DNA from: Arthrobacter sp. FW306-2-2C-D06B | Lineage (GTDB): Bacteria; Actinomycetota; Actinomycetes; Actinomycetales; Micrococcaceae | Direction: 5' to 3' | Assembly: GCF_021789175.1 (NCBI RefSeq) | Contig: NZ_CP084560.1 | Span: forward strand, 3,534,001-3,598,000 | DNA length: 64,000 bases | Part shown: positions 7,314 through 15,738 of the stretch, piece after piece | How the letters are laid out: each line of letters starts with the position of its first letter | Numbering within the stretch: the stretch's first letter is position 1 | Translations under genes and position numbers: made by a program | The notes under the pieces: model-generated | Databases searched by the model: none | What the model was told of the DNA's origin: nothing | The model's input: the letters and a program-made list of their open reading frames with translations, nothing else

Positions 7314-7976
7314 TCAGGCGTCCACCCCGTTGCGGCGCATGAGCTTTTCGAAGGTGTCGTGGTAGTCGGACTGGAGAAGGACCTCTCCGTCCGCCTCGGC
7401 GTCGAGAAGCAATTGCATGTCATCGAGGTTGGGGTTGCTGAACCACTGGCCCACCGTAATGCCATGTTTCGGCACAAACAGTTTGTGGATGTAGTCGCCG
7501 GCCGAAATGGAGCCGGTCTTCACCACCCGCAGGTAGGTGCCGACCCGCCCTGCCTCCGTGAAGCGCTTGACCCACTGTGGTTCATTCATGCGGCGCTGGA
7601 AAGTTGCGCACGGCACACGCGGGGATGTGACCTCGACTTCTACGTCCAGGCCGATCTTCCACCGTTCGCCGATCACTGCGCCGCTGGTCTCGATTCCGGC
7701 AACGCGGAGGTTCTCCCCGAAGATCCCGGCGGGCATGTCCCGCTGGAGTTCATTCGCCCAGTAATCGGCATCGGCCTGGGAGTACGCATACAGTGCTTGG
7801 TCCTCGCCGCCATGGTGGATCCGGCTCGCCTGGATGTCTCCGTGGATTCCCAGCTTGTGGACCTTCACCGGGCCGTCGACGGGGCGCTTGTCAATGGCCG
7901 TCACTCCGACCGAACCTTCGGGATCGGGCAGGAGTTCGTGTACCCGGCAAACAGCAAGCAACGATGCGGTATCCAT
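7314..7976 (-). CDS. MOSC domain-containing protein (YiiM-like)
   Basis: The 220-residue product contains the MOSC core: DKRPVDGPVKVHKLGIHGD near the start, HHGGEDQALYAYSQADADYW, then FGENLRVAGI, and the conserved Cys in SPRVPCATFQRRM. MOSC proteins move sulfur or bind a molybdenum cofactor via that Cys; YiiM members reduce N-hydroxylated compounds such as 6-hydroxylaminopurine. The protein is soluble and cytoplasmic. It starts at an ATG 21 bases from the end of the kdpE-like gene on the same strand, so it may be the last gene of that transcript. Its substrate cannot be told from sequence. Confidence 0.88.
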   Translation of the reverse strand: MDTASLLAVCRVHELLPDPEGSVGVTAIDKRPVDGPVKVHKLGIHGDIQASRIHHGGEDQALYAYSQADADYWANELQRDMPAGIFGENLRVAGIETSGAVIGERWKIGLDVEVEVTSPRVPCATFQRRMNEPQWVKRFTEAGRVGTYLRVVKTGSISAGDYIHKLFVPKHGITVGQWFSNPNLDDMQLLLDAEADGEVLLQSDYHDTFEKLMRRNGVDA

Positions 7977-7997
7977 GACTACAGTCTACGTACGCAG

Positions 7998-8672
7998 CTA
8001 CGGATCGAAGCGATATCCCATGCCGGCCTCGGTGTGGAGGTGGCGGGGCTGTGCAGGGTCGCGTTCGAGCTTGCGCCGGAGCTGGGCAATGTAGACACGC
8101 AGGTACTGGGTCTCCTTCGCGTAGGCCTGTCCCCAGACCTGGGTGAGGATCTGCTGCTGGCTGACCAGCCGGCCGGCGTTGCGCACCAGCAATTCCAGGA
8201 TGTTCCACTCCGTGGGTGTCAGCCGCACTTCTGCGCCGTCTTTGGTGATCTTCTTTCCGGCCAGGTCAACCAGGAAGTCGGCGGTCTGGAGCGTCGGCAC
8301 TTCGTGCCGGGGCGCTGCCCGCCGAGAGGCGGCACGGAGCCTGGCCAGGAGTTCGTCCAGGCCGAAAGGCTTGGTCACGTAGTCGTCGGCTCCGGCGTCG
8401 AGGGCCTCTACTTTGTCTTCCGAGCCGTGCCGGGCGGACAACACGATGATGGGCATGCTGCTCCAGCCGCGGATTCCTTTGATCACATCCACGCCATCCA
8501 TGTCCGGAAGCCCAAGGTCGAGCACCACGATGTCCACTGGCTGCTGGGCCGCCGCTTTGAGCGCATCTGCGCCGTTGCCCACGCTGATGGCGTGGTAGCC
8601 GTGGGCATGGAGATTGATTTGCATCGCCCGGGCGATCTGCGCCTCATCTTCCACGATCAGCACGAGGTTCAC
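7998..8672 (-). CDS. kdpE: KdpE-like response regulator
   Basis: A receiver domain (LVLIVEDE at the start; phosphoacceptor D52 in VVLDLGLPDMDG) is followed by a winged-helix OmpR/PhoB output domain (VRLTPTEWNILELLVRNAG, YLRVYIAQLRRKLE). The preferred start is the GTG at 8672, which overlaps the kinase stop codon as GTGA and implies translational coupling; an upstream start at 8690 would enlarge the overlap. KdpE normally activates kdpFABC for K+ uptake, but no kdpFABC genes lie in this window, so the target is open. Confidence 0.88.
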   Translation of the reverse strand: MNLVLIVEDEAQIARAMQINLHAHGYHAISVGNGADALKAAAQQPVDIVVLDLGLPDMDGVDVIKGIRGWSSMPIIVLSARHGSEDKVEALDAGADDYVTKPFGLDELLARLRAASRRAAPRHEVPTLQTADFLVDLAGKKITKDGAEVRLTPTEWNILELLVRNAGRLVSQQQILTQVWGQAYAKETQYLRVYIAQLRRKLERDPAQPRHLHTEAGMGYRFDP

Positions 8673-10153
8673 TGCCGCCCTCCCGTCCACAGAGGGAGAG
8701 TGACCACCATGGTCAGCCCGCCTCCCGGCGTCGCCTCAGCCATGAGCGTACCGCCCATGGCCTCGGTGAATCCCTTCGCGACAGCGAGTCCCAAGCCGAT
8801 TCCGCTGCGGCCGTCCCGGCTGGATGGAGAGTCATCGAGTCGTTGGAAGGGCTGGAAAAGCTCAAGGACCGCCGCGGGCGCGATCCCCGAACCATGGTCC
8901 ATCACCCGCAGTTCGCTGGCCGGCCGCCCGTCCACCGTGATGCCCGCGCCGGTCCGGGCCACCAGCACAACGTCGGAGTCGGGCGCGTATTTCACTGCGT
9001 TTTCCACGAGGTTAGCCACGACGCGTTCCAGTATCCCGGCGTCGGCCTCTACATACGGAAGGTTGGCAGGAAGCTCGTTCCGGATGCGCTCCCCCGGCAC
9101 GCCTCGCAAAGCCTCCGGCATGATCTGGTGCCAGCCCAGTCCGCGCAGCAGCGGGTTCACGGCATCCGCGGTAATCCGGGACATGTCCAGCAAGTTGTCG
9201 ACCAAATGGTCCAAGCGGTCCGCGTAGTCCTCGATGGTGGCCAACAGTTCGCGCTCGTCTTCGGGGGCAAAGGTTACGCCTTCCTGCCGCAGGCTGCTGA
9301 CAGCAAGCTTGATGCCCGCCAGCGGAGTGCGGAGATCATGGGAGACGGCGCGCAGGATGGAGGTCCGCATTTTGTTGCCTTCGGCCAGGCGCACATTGTC
9401 CTGCCTGCTCTTGACGAGCTGCTGGCGCTCCCGCAACGCCACCACGAAGGCGCCGAACGCCGCGAGCATGCGCCGGTGCTGTTCGGAAAGCGGCCCGCCC
9501 CGGAGCAGGAGCGTGTAGTTGCGATCGACGACGGCGGCGTGGTCGGCTGCCGCATGGGTCACCGGCGGTTGAAGCCCGGAGCTTGCAAGGACCTGCCAGC
9601 TGGGCCCGGGGGCATCCGGCGAGTCAAAAGTGGAGAGCAGCGTCATCGACTCCATGCCCAGGTTGACGCGGATCTTGTCCAGGAAAGATTCAAGGCTGCC
9701 GTCCGAGCTGAGGATACGAAGGGCCAACTCGCTGAGTGCCCTTGCCTCGGCTCCGGAATGCGCGGCCTCCTGGGCCCGTCGGGTCGCCAAACCAACGGCG
9801 AGCGCAACTCCGCACGCCACGGCAAGGAAGATGACCAGAGTGAGAAGCGTGGCGGGATCCGCGATCGACAGGGAGCCCACCGGTTCGGCCGAGAAGTAGT
9901 TCAAGAGCATGCTGCCGAGGACGGCGGAGACCACGGCAGGCCACAATCCCCCGATTGCGGCAACGGCGGCGGAGACTGCCAGCTGGAAGAGCATGATCAT
10001 GGCGAAGTTCCGGTATTCCAGCACGGATACCACGACTTCGATGGCAGAGGGTAGCAGCAGGGCCAGGACCAGGCCCGCAAGGATGCGGCGTCGCCCGATC
10101 CCCTTGGCTGCCCGAAGCTGCAGCCCTATTGCGTTCACGTCCGCGGCGGCCAT
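8669..10153 (-). CDS. kdpD: KdpD-like sensor histidine kinase lacking the N-terminal KdpD/USP domains
   Basis: At 494 residues this is about half the usual KdpD length. It begins directly with membrane helices (about 23-43, 50-69, 71-86 and 103-122) that correspond to the DUF4118 sensor region. A GAF-like linker follows, then the phosphoacceptor box RAVSHDLRTPLAG (H272), and then the N box NLVENAVKYA and glycine-rich ATP-binding segments GSGIAPAAV and GIGLGLAV. The cytosolic N-terminal KdpD and Usp domains that bind c-di-AMP or ATP in full-length proteins are absent. It would phosphorylate the adjacent KdpE-like regulator. The gene precedes kdpE with a 4-base overlap and is divergent from gcdH. 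Confidence 0.88.
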   Translation of the reverse strand: MAAADVNAIGLQLRAAKGIGRRRILAGLVLALLLPSAIEVVVSVLEYRNFAMIMLFQLAVSAAVAAIGGLWPAVVSAVLGSMLLNYFSAEPVGSLSIADPATLLTLVIFLAVACGVALAVGLATRRAQEAAHSGAEARALSELALRILSSDGSLESFLDKIRVNLGMESMTLLSTFDSPDAPGPSWQVLASSGLQPPVTHAAADHAAVVDRNYTLLLRGGPLSEQHRRMLAAFGAFVVALRERQQLVKSRQDNVRLAEGNKMRTSILRAVSHDLRTPLAGIKLAVSSLRQEGVTFAPEDERELLATIEDYADRLDHLVDNLLDMSRITADAVNPLLRGLGWHQIMPEALRGVPGERIRNELPANLPYVEADAGILERVVANLVENAVKYAPDSDVVLVARTGAGITVDGRPASELRVMDHGSGIAPAAVLELFQPFQRLDDSPSSRDGRSGIGLGLAVAKGFTEAMGGTLMAEATPGGGLTMVVTLPLWTGGRQ

Positions 10154-10245
10154 GGCTCAATTCTGGCACGGGCACGGGCCGGCGTCGGACGTCGGACGTC
10201 GCTGCAGGCTGCTGAAGGGAACATGTCCGGCCTTAGGATGCTGGC

Positions 10246-11430
10246 ATGAGCCATTCAACGACGAATACCTCCGATGTCCTTGCCCTCGATTCCCTCTTGA
10301 GCTCCGAGGAGCTGGAGCTTCGCGAGAAGGTCCGTGATTTCACGGACCAGCGGATCCGGCCGAACATCGCCCGCTGGTACGAGGACGCGGTGTTCCCGCG
10401 GGAACTGCCGGCGGAACTCGGCGAACTCGGCGTCCTGGGCATGCACCTGGAGGGCTACGGCTGCCCGGGCCGCACCGCCGTCGAATATGGCCTCGCCGCG
10501 ATGGAGCTCGAGGCCGGCGATTCCGGCATCCGGACCTTCGTATCGGTCCAGGGCTCCCTGGCCATGACGGCGATCCACAAGTGGGGCAGCGAAGAGCAGA
10601 AGGAACAATGGCTCCCGCGCATGTCCGCCGGCGAACTGATCGGCTGTTTTGCCTTGACAGAGCCGACGGCGGGTTCGGATCCGTCGTCGATGGCCAGCTT
10701 TGCGCGCCGCGACGGGACGGCCGACGACGCCGGCTGGGTGCTGAATGGTTCCAAGCGCTGGATCGGGATGGCATCGATCGCCGACGTCATGATCGTGTGG
10801 GCAAACACTGACGACGGCATCCGGGGCTTCCTGGTTCCGGCCGGCACTCCGGGAGTCACCGCGACTCCCATCGACGCGAAGCTCTCCATGCGCGCCTCGA
10901 TCCAGTGCGATGTGGTGTTCAACGCCGTCCGGCTGGGTCCGGAGGCACTCCTCCCGGGTGCCGTTGGCCTCCGCGGCCCGTTCTCCTGCCTCAACGAGGC
11001 GCGTTACGGCATTGCCTGGGGTGCCATGGGCGCGGCCCGTGACTCCTACGAGGCCGCGCTCGAATATGCCGGAAGCCGCATGCAATTCGGCAAACCCTTG
11101 GCCAGCTACCAGTTGACCCAGGAGAAGCTCGTGAACATGGTCCTGGAAATCCAGAAGGGCACCATGCTCGCGCTCCATCTTGGACGGCTCAAGGATGCAG
11201 GCAAACTGCGACCGGAACAGATCTCGGTGGGCAAGCTCAACAATGTGCGCGAGGCAATCAAGATCGCCCGCGAAGCCCGCACCATCCTCGGTGGCAACGG
11301 CATCACGCTGGATTACCCGCCGTTGCGCCATGCCAACAACCTGGAATCAGTGCGCACCTACGAAGGGACGGACGAGGTACACGCGCTGATCCTGGGCCAA
11401 CACATTACGGGGGTTCCGGCTTTCCGCTAG
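10246..11430 (+). CDS. gcdH: Glutaryl-CoA dehydrogenase family acyl-CoA dehydrogenase
   Basis: The 394-residue flavoprotein has acyl-CoA dehydrogenase signatures throughout. These include FALTEPTAGSDPSSM (FAD and substrate contact), WVLNGSKRWIGMA, SRMQFGKPLASYQLTQEKLV and ILGGNGITLDYPPLRHANNLESVRTYEGTDEVHALILG. The catalytic base is E373 in RTYEGT, and the last motif is characteristic of glutaryl-CoA dehydrogenase, which makes crotonyl-CoA in lysine, tryptophan and aromatic catabolism. Soluble and cytoplasmic; passes electrons to ETF. It is monocistronic and convergent with the MFS gene that ends 15 bases away. A related short-chain acyl-CoA dehydrogenase activity is the main alternative. Confidence 0.88.
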   Translation: MSHSTTNTSDVLALDSLLSSEELELREKVRDFTDQRIRPNIARWYEDAVFPRELPAELGELGVLGMHLEGYGCPGRTAVEYGLAAMELEAGDSGIRTFVSVQGSLAMTAIHKWGSEEQKEQWLPRMSAGELIGCFALTEPTAGSDPSSMASFARRDGTADDAGWVLNGSKRWIGMASIADVMIVWANTDDGIRGFLVPAGTPGVTATPIDAKLSMRASIQCDVVFNAVRLGPEALLPGAVGLRGPFSCLNEARYGIAWGAMGAARDSYEAALEYAGSRMQFGKPLASYQLTQEKLVNMVLEIQKGTMLALHLGRLKDAGKLRPEQISVGKLNNVREAIKIAREARTILGGNGITLDYPPLRHANNLESVRTYEGTDEVHALILGQHITGVPAFR

Positions 11431-11445
11431 CTTCCAGCGCGAGGA

Positions 11446-12807
11446 TCAGGCTCCGACAGGAACCGGTTCCTTCTTCCCCGCGTCCTTGCGGATTGTCGCG
11501 CTGATGACGGCGGCCACCGTGCACATCGCTGCCGCGCCGATCCATGCATAGGTGTAATGGCCCGTGGCGTCACGGATGTAACCCGCGAGCAACGCGGCAG
11601 CCGCGGCCCCGAGCTGGTGCGCCGCGAAGACCCAGCCAAACACCACCGAACCGTCCGCGCCGAACACCTTCCGGCAGATGGCCGCCGTCGGGGGCACAGT
11701 GGCTACCCAGTCCAGGCCGTAGACCACAACGAACAGGATCATGCTGGGTTGCACCGTGGACCCCAGAAGCACGGGCAGCACCAACAGCCCGACCCCCCGG
11801 AACTGGTAATAAACGGCGAGGAGCACCTTGGGATTGAAGCGGTCCGTCAACCACCCGGAAGCGATGGTGCCCACGATGTCGAAGATCCCGACGACGGCCA
11901 GCAAGCCTGCCGCGGTGGTTTCCGGCATTCCGTGGTCGTGCGCCGAGGGAATGAAGTGGGTGCCGATCAGGCCGTTGGTGGTGGCACCGCAGATGGCGAA
12001 ACCGGCAACCAAGGCCCAGAAGGTGCGCACTTTGCTGGCGCGTTTGAGCACCTGCAGTGCCCGCACGGCGGCGTTGGGCGCCTTGGAGCCTTCAGCTGTG
12101 GTGGCGTCCGCAACCGGAGCGGTGCCCGCCGTCGTGGGCTGCTCTTCTTCGGCACCGTAAGGCTGGACCCCGACGTCGGCAGGTGAGTTCTTGAGCCAGC
12201 GCAGCACGAGCGGCACCACCGCGAGCGCTCCGGCTGCGATCAGCAGCGAGGCGCCGCGCCAGCCCGGGCTCTGCGCGAGCACCGCGATGAAGGGCAGGAA
12301 CACAAGCTGCCCGGCGGCGCTGCCCGCCGTCAGTATGCCGATCACCAGTCCGCGGTTCTTGGAGAACCAGGTGTTGGCGATGGTGGCCGCGAAAACCAGG
12401 GCCATGGATCCGGTGCCGAGCCCGATCAGCACACCCCAGGTCAGCAGGATCTGCCAGGACTGGTTCACGAATACCGTCAGGGCGGAGCCGAGGCCGATCA
12501 GGCAGAGGGCGATCGAGGTGACCGTCCGGATTCCGAAGCGCTCCATCAGTGCGGCCGCGAAGGGCGCGGTGAGGCCGAACAACACCAGGTTGATACTGAC
12601 GGCGAGCGACAGGACGGTTGTTGACCAGCCGAATTCCTGTTGCAGCGGCACCATCAGCACGCCTGGCGCTGCCCGGAATCCGGCTGCGCCCACAAGGGCC
12701 AGAAACGCGACGGCGGCCACCATCCAAGCGGGGTGGAGGCGCCGCTTCCGCGGGGTCTTGCCGGCTGATTTCCCTGCGGAAAGTTCCGTGGGATTGGGTG
12801 CGGTCAT
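11446..12807 (-). CDS. MFS transporter
   Basis: The 453-residue protein has 12 predicted helices in two halves joined by a charged Ala/Thr-rich loop around residues 215-245. After a basic N-terminus it shows RAAPGVLMVPLQQEFGWSTTVLSLAVSI and the motif-A-like loop ALMERFGIRTVTSIAL. The GWSTT...R pattern is typical of the oxalate/formate and monocarboxylate-like (OFA) branch of MFS. Substrate is unknown. Its ATG overlaps the stop of the HxlR-family gene as ATGA, so the two are translated from one message, with the regulator first. Confidence 0.88.
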   Translation of the reverse strand: MTAPNPTELSAGKSAGKTPRKRRLHPAWMVAAVAFLALVGAAGFRAAPGVLMVPLQQEFGWSTTVLSLAVSINLVLFGLTAPFAAALMERFGIRTVTSIALCLIGLGSALTVFVNQSWQILLTWGVLIGLGTGSMALVFAATIANTWFSKNRGLVIGILTAGSAAGQLVFLPFIAVLAQSPGWRGASLLIAAGALAVVPLVLRWLKNSPADVGVQPYGAEEEQPTTAGTAPVADATTAEGSKAPNAAVRALQVLKRASKVRTFWALVAGFAICGATTNGLIGTHFIPSAHDHGMPETTAAGLLAVVGIFDIVGTIASGWLTDRFNPKVLLAVYYQFRGVGLLVLPVLLGSTVQPSMILFVVVYGLDWVATVPPTAAICRKVFGADGSVVFGWVFAAHQLGAAAAALLAGYIRDATGHYTYAWIGAAAMCTVAAVISATIRKDAGKKEPVPVGA

Positions 12808-13331
12808 GCGGAGGGCTCCGATTCGTTCGGGAGGTCATGTCTAGTGGGAGCAGTGGCCAAGGCCAACGGGTGTTCCGATCGTGTGAGGCTATGCCAGCTG
12901 GTGTTGGCGGCGGTCAGCCGGGTCCCGCAGTGCGAGCAGGTATCAGCCGACGCCGTCGGCAGTCCGCAACCGTTGTGGATCACGCGCATGTGGGCGTTGT
13001 CCGCCGGGGCATCGAGATGTTTCTCGGACCACAGGATGATGGCGTTCAAGACAGGCATGGCATCCTCGCCCTTGGGGGTGAGGACGTACTCCTGGCGCAT
13101 CCGAGCACCATCCAGATAGGGCCGTTGGGCAAGGAGGCCCGCTTCAACCAGCCAACCCAGTCTTTTGCTGAGGACGTTGTCTGCGATCTGGAGCCGGGTC
13201 TTGATGGCATCGAAGCGCCCGTTGCCGAAGAAGACTTCCCGCAGCACCAGACTTCCCCAGGGGTCTCCCAGGACATCGAGGCCGCGGGCCAGGCTGCACG
13301 TCCGCTCGGACCAATCGGATCGTAAGGGCAT
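12804..13331 (-). CDS. HxlR-family transcriptional regulator with C-terminal Cys cluster
   Basis: The 175-residue protein has the HxlR winged-helix fold: TCSLARGLDVLGDPWGSLVL, FDAIKTRLQIADNVLSKRL (recognition region), then the wing YVLTPKG. C12 is in the place where redox-sensing HxlR proteins keep their reactive Cys. The C-terminal 60 residues carry H119, C122, C132 and C135 (NGCGLPT, DTCSHCG), which could form a small zinc ribbon. It is translationally coupled to the MFS gene and probably controls it. The bases just upstream (13337-13362) hold a loose inverted repeat (TAGCTGGCTTT...AGAAAGCTAGG) that may be its own operator. Confidence 0.85.
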   Translation of the reverse strand: MPLRSDWSERTCSLARGLDVLGDPWGSLVLREVFFGNGRFDAIKTRLQIADNVLSKRLGWLVEAGLLAQRPYLDGARMRQEYVLTPKGEDAMPVLNAIILWSEKHLDAPADNAHMRVIHNGCGLPTASADTCSHCGTRLTAANTSWHSLTRSEHPLALATAPTRHDLPNESEPSA

Positions 13332-13494
13332 GGTTTGAGATTAGCTGGCTTTTCTAAAGAAAGCTAGGTGTTTCCGTGCGTGGCCATCAAGAGACCGCAC
13401 GGTGGCCGGATGGTGTCCACGAATTTTACCGAGGGTTTATCCGGAGAGCCTAGATTCGCAGGGTCAATCCCGCTTACGAAAGGCACTCTCTTCG

Positions 13495-15627
13495 ATGTCA
13501 ACGGACACCCCGCAAACGAAGAATCATTCCAACGCTGGAATCTCCCGACGAGGCTTTCTCGGCACCGCCGCCGCGGCCACAGCCCTCGCAGCCACGGGTT
13601 CGCTCTTGCCGCCTTCCGTCCAGGCAGCCATGGCCAAACCGGTGGCACCGGGAAGCCTCCAGTCCATCAAGCACGTCATTGTGCTCATGCAGGAGAACCG
13701 CTCCTTCGACCACTACTTCGGTTCGCTCCGCGGCGTACGCGGCTACGCAGACAAGTCCATCATCCGGCTGCCCAATGGCCGTTCCATGTTCGAACAGCCT
13801 CGCTCCACTGGCGAGAGCGTCCTGCCGTTCTCACTTCGCAAAGCTGCGGAGCTCGCCGGCCGGCCGGATTCGGATATCCAGTACCTGAACGCCTTGGACC
13901 ACTCCTTCTCGGGCACTACTGCAGCGTGGAACCACGGCTGGTGCGACAAGTGGGTTCCGGCCAAGAGCGCCTCCACCATGACGTTCTATGAGCGCTCGGA
14001 CATCCCCTTGCAGTACGAGCTCGCTGACACGTTCACGATCTGCGATGCCTACCACTGCTCCGTGAACGGCTCCACCAACCCCAACCGCAACTACCTCTGG
14101 AGCGGCACCACGGGAACCGAGCCCGGCAGCACCAAGCGTGCCGTGACGAACGCCGCCTACAGCTACGACCATGGGGGCTACAACTGGACCACTTACCCGG
14201 AACGGCTTGAACAGGCCGGCATCTCCTGGCAGATCTACCAGGATTGGGACAACTTCACGGACAACGCGGTGGAGTACTTCCAGACATTCAAGGCGATCGG
14301 CCACAAGATGCTGGCAGCCGTGGACGGGAACCTGCGCACCACCGAGGAGTTCTACGACAAACTCGCGGGCAAGGCGCCGGCCGAGCAGGACCGGCTCCTG
14401 GCCCAGTTGGAACAAGCCCGGGGGCTCCTGAGCGACGCCGAGAAGGCCCTCTTCGACAAGGGCATGCGTCGTGGCCGCCCTAACACCCTCTTGCAGCGCC
14501 TCAGCGCAGACATCAGCGCCGGTTCCCTGCCGAAAGTCAGCTGGCTTGTACCCTCCGCTGCCGATTCCGAACACCCCAGTTCCTCCACGCCTGTGGGAAG
14601 CGCCAACTTCGTCTACCGCCTGCTGGACACCGTTGCCAGCAACCCGGACATCTGGGCCAGCACCGCCATCTTCCTGAATTTCGACGAGAACGATGGCTAC
14701 TTCGACCATGTTCCCCCGCCCGTGCAGCCGCGCCCGGAATCGGGCGAATCCACGGACTGGACCACGGCGTTGCCCGTTGGCCTCGGACCCCGTGTCCCCA
14801 TGACCGTCGTGTCACCGTGGACCATCGGGGGCTATGTCAGCTCCGAGGTTTTCGACCACACCTCCGTCATCCGTTTCCTGGAGCGCTGGACCGGCGTGCA
14901 GGAACCAAACATTTCGCCGTGGCGCCGTGAGGTGTGCGGTGACCTGACCGGCGTCTTCAATTTCGACGCCGCGGGCACGCCGCCGGTCCTGGATCACCCG
15001 GGCCCGGTGCCGGCCAAGATCTCCCGCTGGCGTCCGAACCCGCCGGCCGTGCAGGTGGCACCCATCCAGGAATCCGGAAGCCGACCGGCACGCCCGCTCC
15101 CCTACCGGCCACGGACATCCGCTGCGGTGACGACCGGCGGCATCACGCTCTCGTTGGACAACAACGGCACGCAGTCTGCGCACTTCGCCGTCTACGGCTA
15201 CGCGGGCGAGGTTACTGAGCCACGGCACCTCGATGTGAAAAGCCCTCTGACTGTGGAGTTGCCTGTTGTCGGAGGCTCCTTCGACGTGATCGTCACCGGC
15301 CCCAACCGTTACCAATACGAACTGAAGGGCTCGACGGCGGGTGCCGCGGCCGGCGTCGACGTCACCGTCAATGGCCCGCGCGGCAAGAAGGAGGTGGAAA
15401 TCGAGTTGCGCAACAACGGAGCCAAGACCGTCCAGCTCAACATCGCAGCGCTGCAGTACGCCGGGGATAAAGACCAGCAGGTCTTGAAGCCGGGCCAGAA
15501 GAAGAAGATCGGATGGCCGACGCTCCAGGGCTGGTACGACGTCGAAGTCACCTCGCCTGACGATTCCTCCTTCCGTCGCCGCCTCACGGGTCGCGAAGAA
15601 GACGGCCAGGTGGGCATCTCCGGCTAG
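13495..15627 (+). CDS. Phosphocholine-specific phospholipase C, Tat-exported
   Basis: The 710-residue enzyme starts with a twin-arginine signal (ISRRGFLGT at residues 16-24, then a hydrophobic Ala-rich core and an SVQA cleavage site). The phosphoesterase core follows with MQENRSFDHYFG (about 65-76), NHGWCDKW, and ENDGYFDHVPPP. These are signatures of the acid-phosphatase-like PLC family that splits phosphatidylcholine or sphingomyelin outside the membrane. Two repeated C-terminal beta domains (about 550-700) match the DUF756-type modules of these enzymes. The ATG at 13495 is chosen because AAAGG lies upstream and the Tat motif is then correctly placed; an earlier in-frame start would bury it. 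The gene is divergent from the HxlR gene. Confidence 0.93.
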   Translation: MSTDTPQTKNHSNAGISRRGFLGTAAAATALAATGSLLPPSVQAAMAKPVAPGSLQSIKHVIVLMQENRSFDHYFGSLRGVRGYADKSIIRLPNGRSMFEQPRSTGESVLPFSLRKAAELAGRPDSDIQYLNALDHSFSGTTAAWNHGWCDKWVPAKSASTMTFYERSDIPLQYELADTFTICDAYHCSVNGSTNPNRNYLWSGTTGTEPGSTKRAVTNAAYSYDHGGYNWTTYPERLEQAGISWQIYQDWDNFTDNAVEYFQTFKAIGHKMLAAVDGNLRTTEEFYDKLAGKAPAEQDRLLAQLEQARGLLSDAEKALFDKGMRRGRPNTLLQRLSADISAGSLPKVSWLVPSAADSEHPSSSTPVGSANFVYRLLDTVASNPDIWASTAIFLNFDENDGYFDHVPPPVQPRPESGESTDWTTALPVGLGPRVPMTVVSPWTIGGYVSSEVFDHTSVIRFLERWTGVQEPNISPWRREVCGDLTGVFNFDAAGTPPVLDHPGPVPAKISRWRPNPPAVQVAPIQESGSRPARPLPYRPRTSAAVTTGGITLSLDNNGTQSAHFAVYGYAGEVTEPRHLDVKSPLTVELPVVGGSFDVIVTGPNRYQYELKGSTAGAAAGVDVTVNGPRGKKEVEIELRNNGAKTVQLNIAALQYAGDKDQQVLKPGQKKKIGWPTLQGWYDVEVTSPDDSSFRRRLTGREEDGQVGISG

Positions 15628-15659
15628 GGGGACTCCACTTCTGACCATGTTTGAATGCA

Positions 15660-15703
15660 GATCGGCCGGGACACGCCGCTGTGATGGCGCGTCCCGGCCG
15701 ATC
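15660..15703. terminator. Bidirectional terminator between phospholipase and metB
   Basis: Perfect 13-bp arms GATCGGCCGGGAC (15660-15672) and its complement (15691-15703) enclose a further ACGCC/GGCGC pairing. It lies between two convergent stop codons and can serve both. Confidence 0.75.
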
Positions 15704-15738
15704 CGTTCATCAAAGAAGGTCAGAAATGGAGGGGGCTT

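Noticed and set aside
7359..9227. 622-codon plus-strand open frame
   Set aside because: It lies opposite the MOSC and KdpDE genes, which have clear family motifs; the frame shows none.
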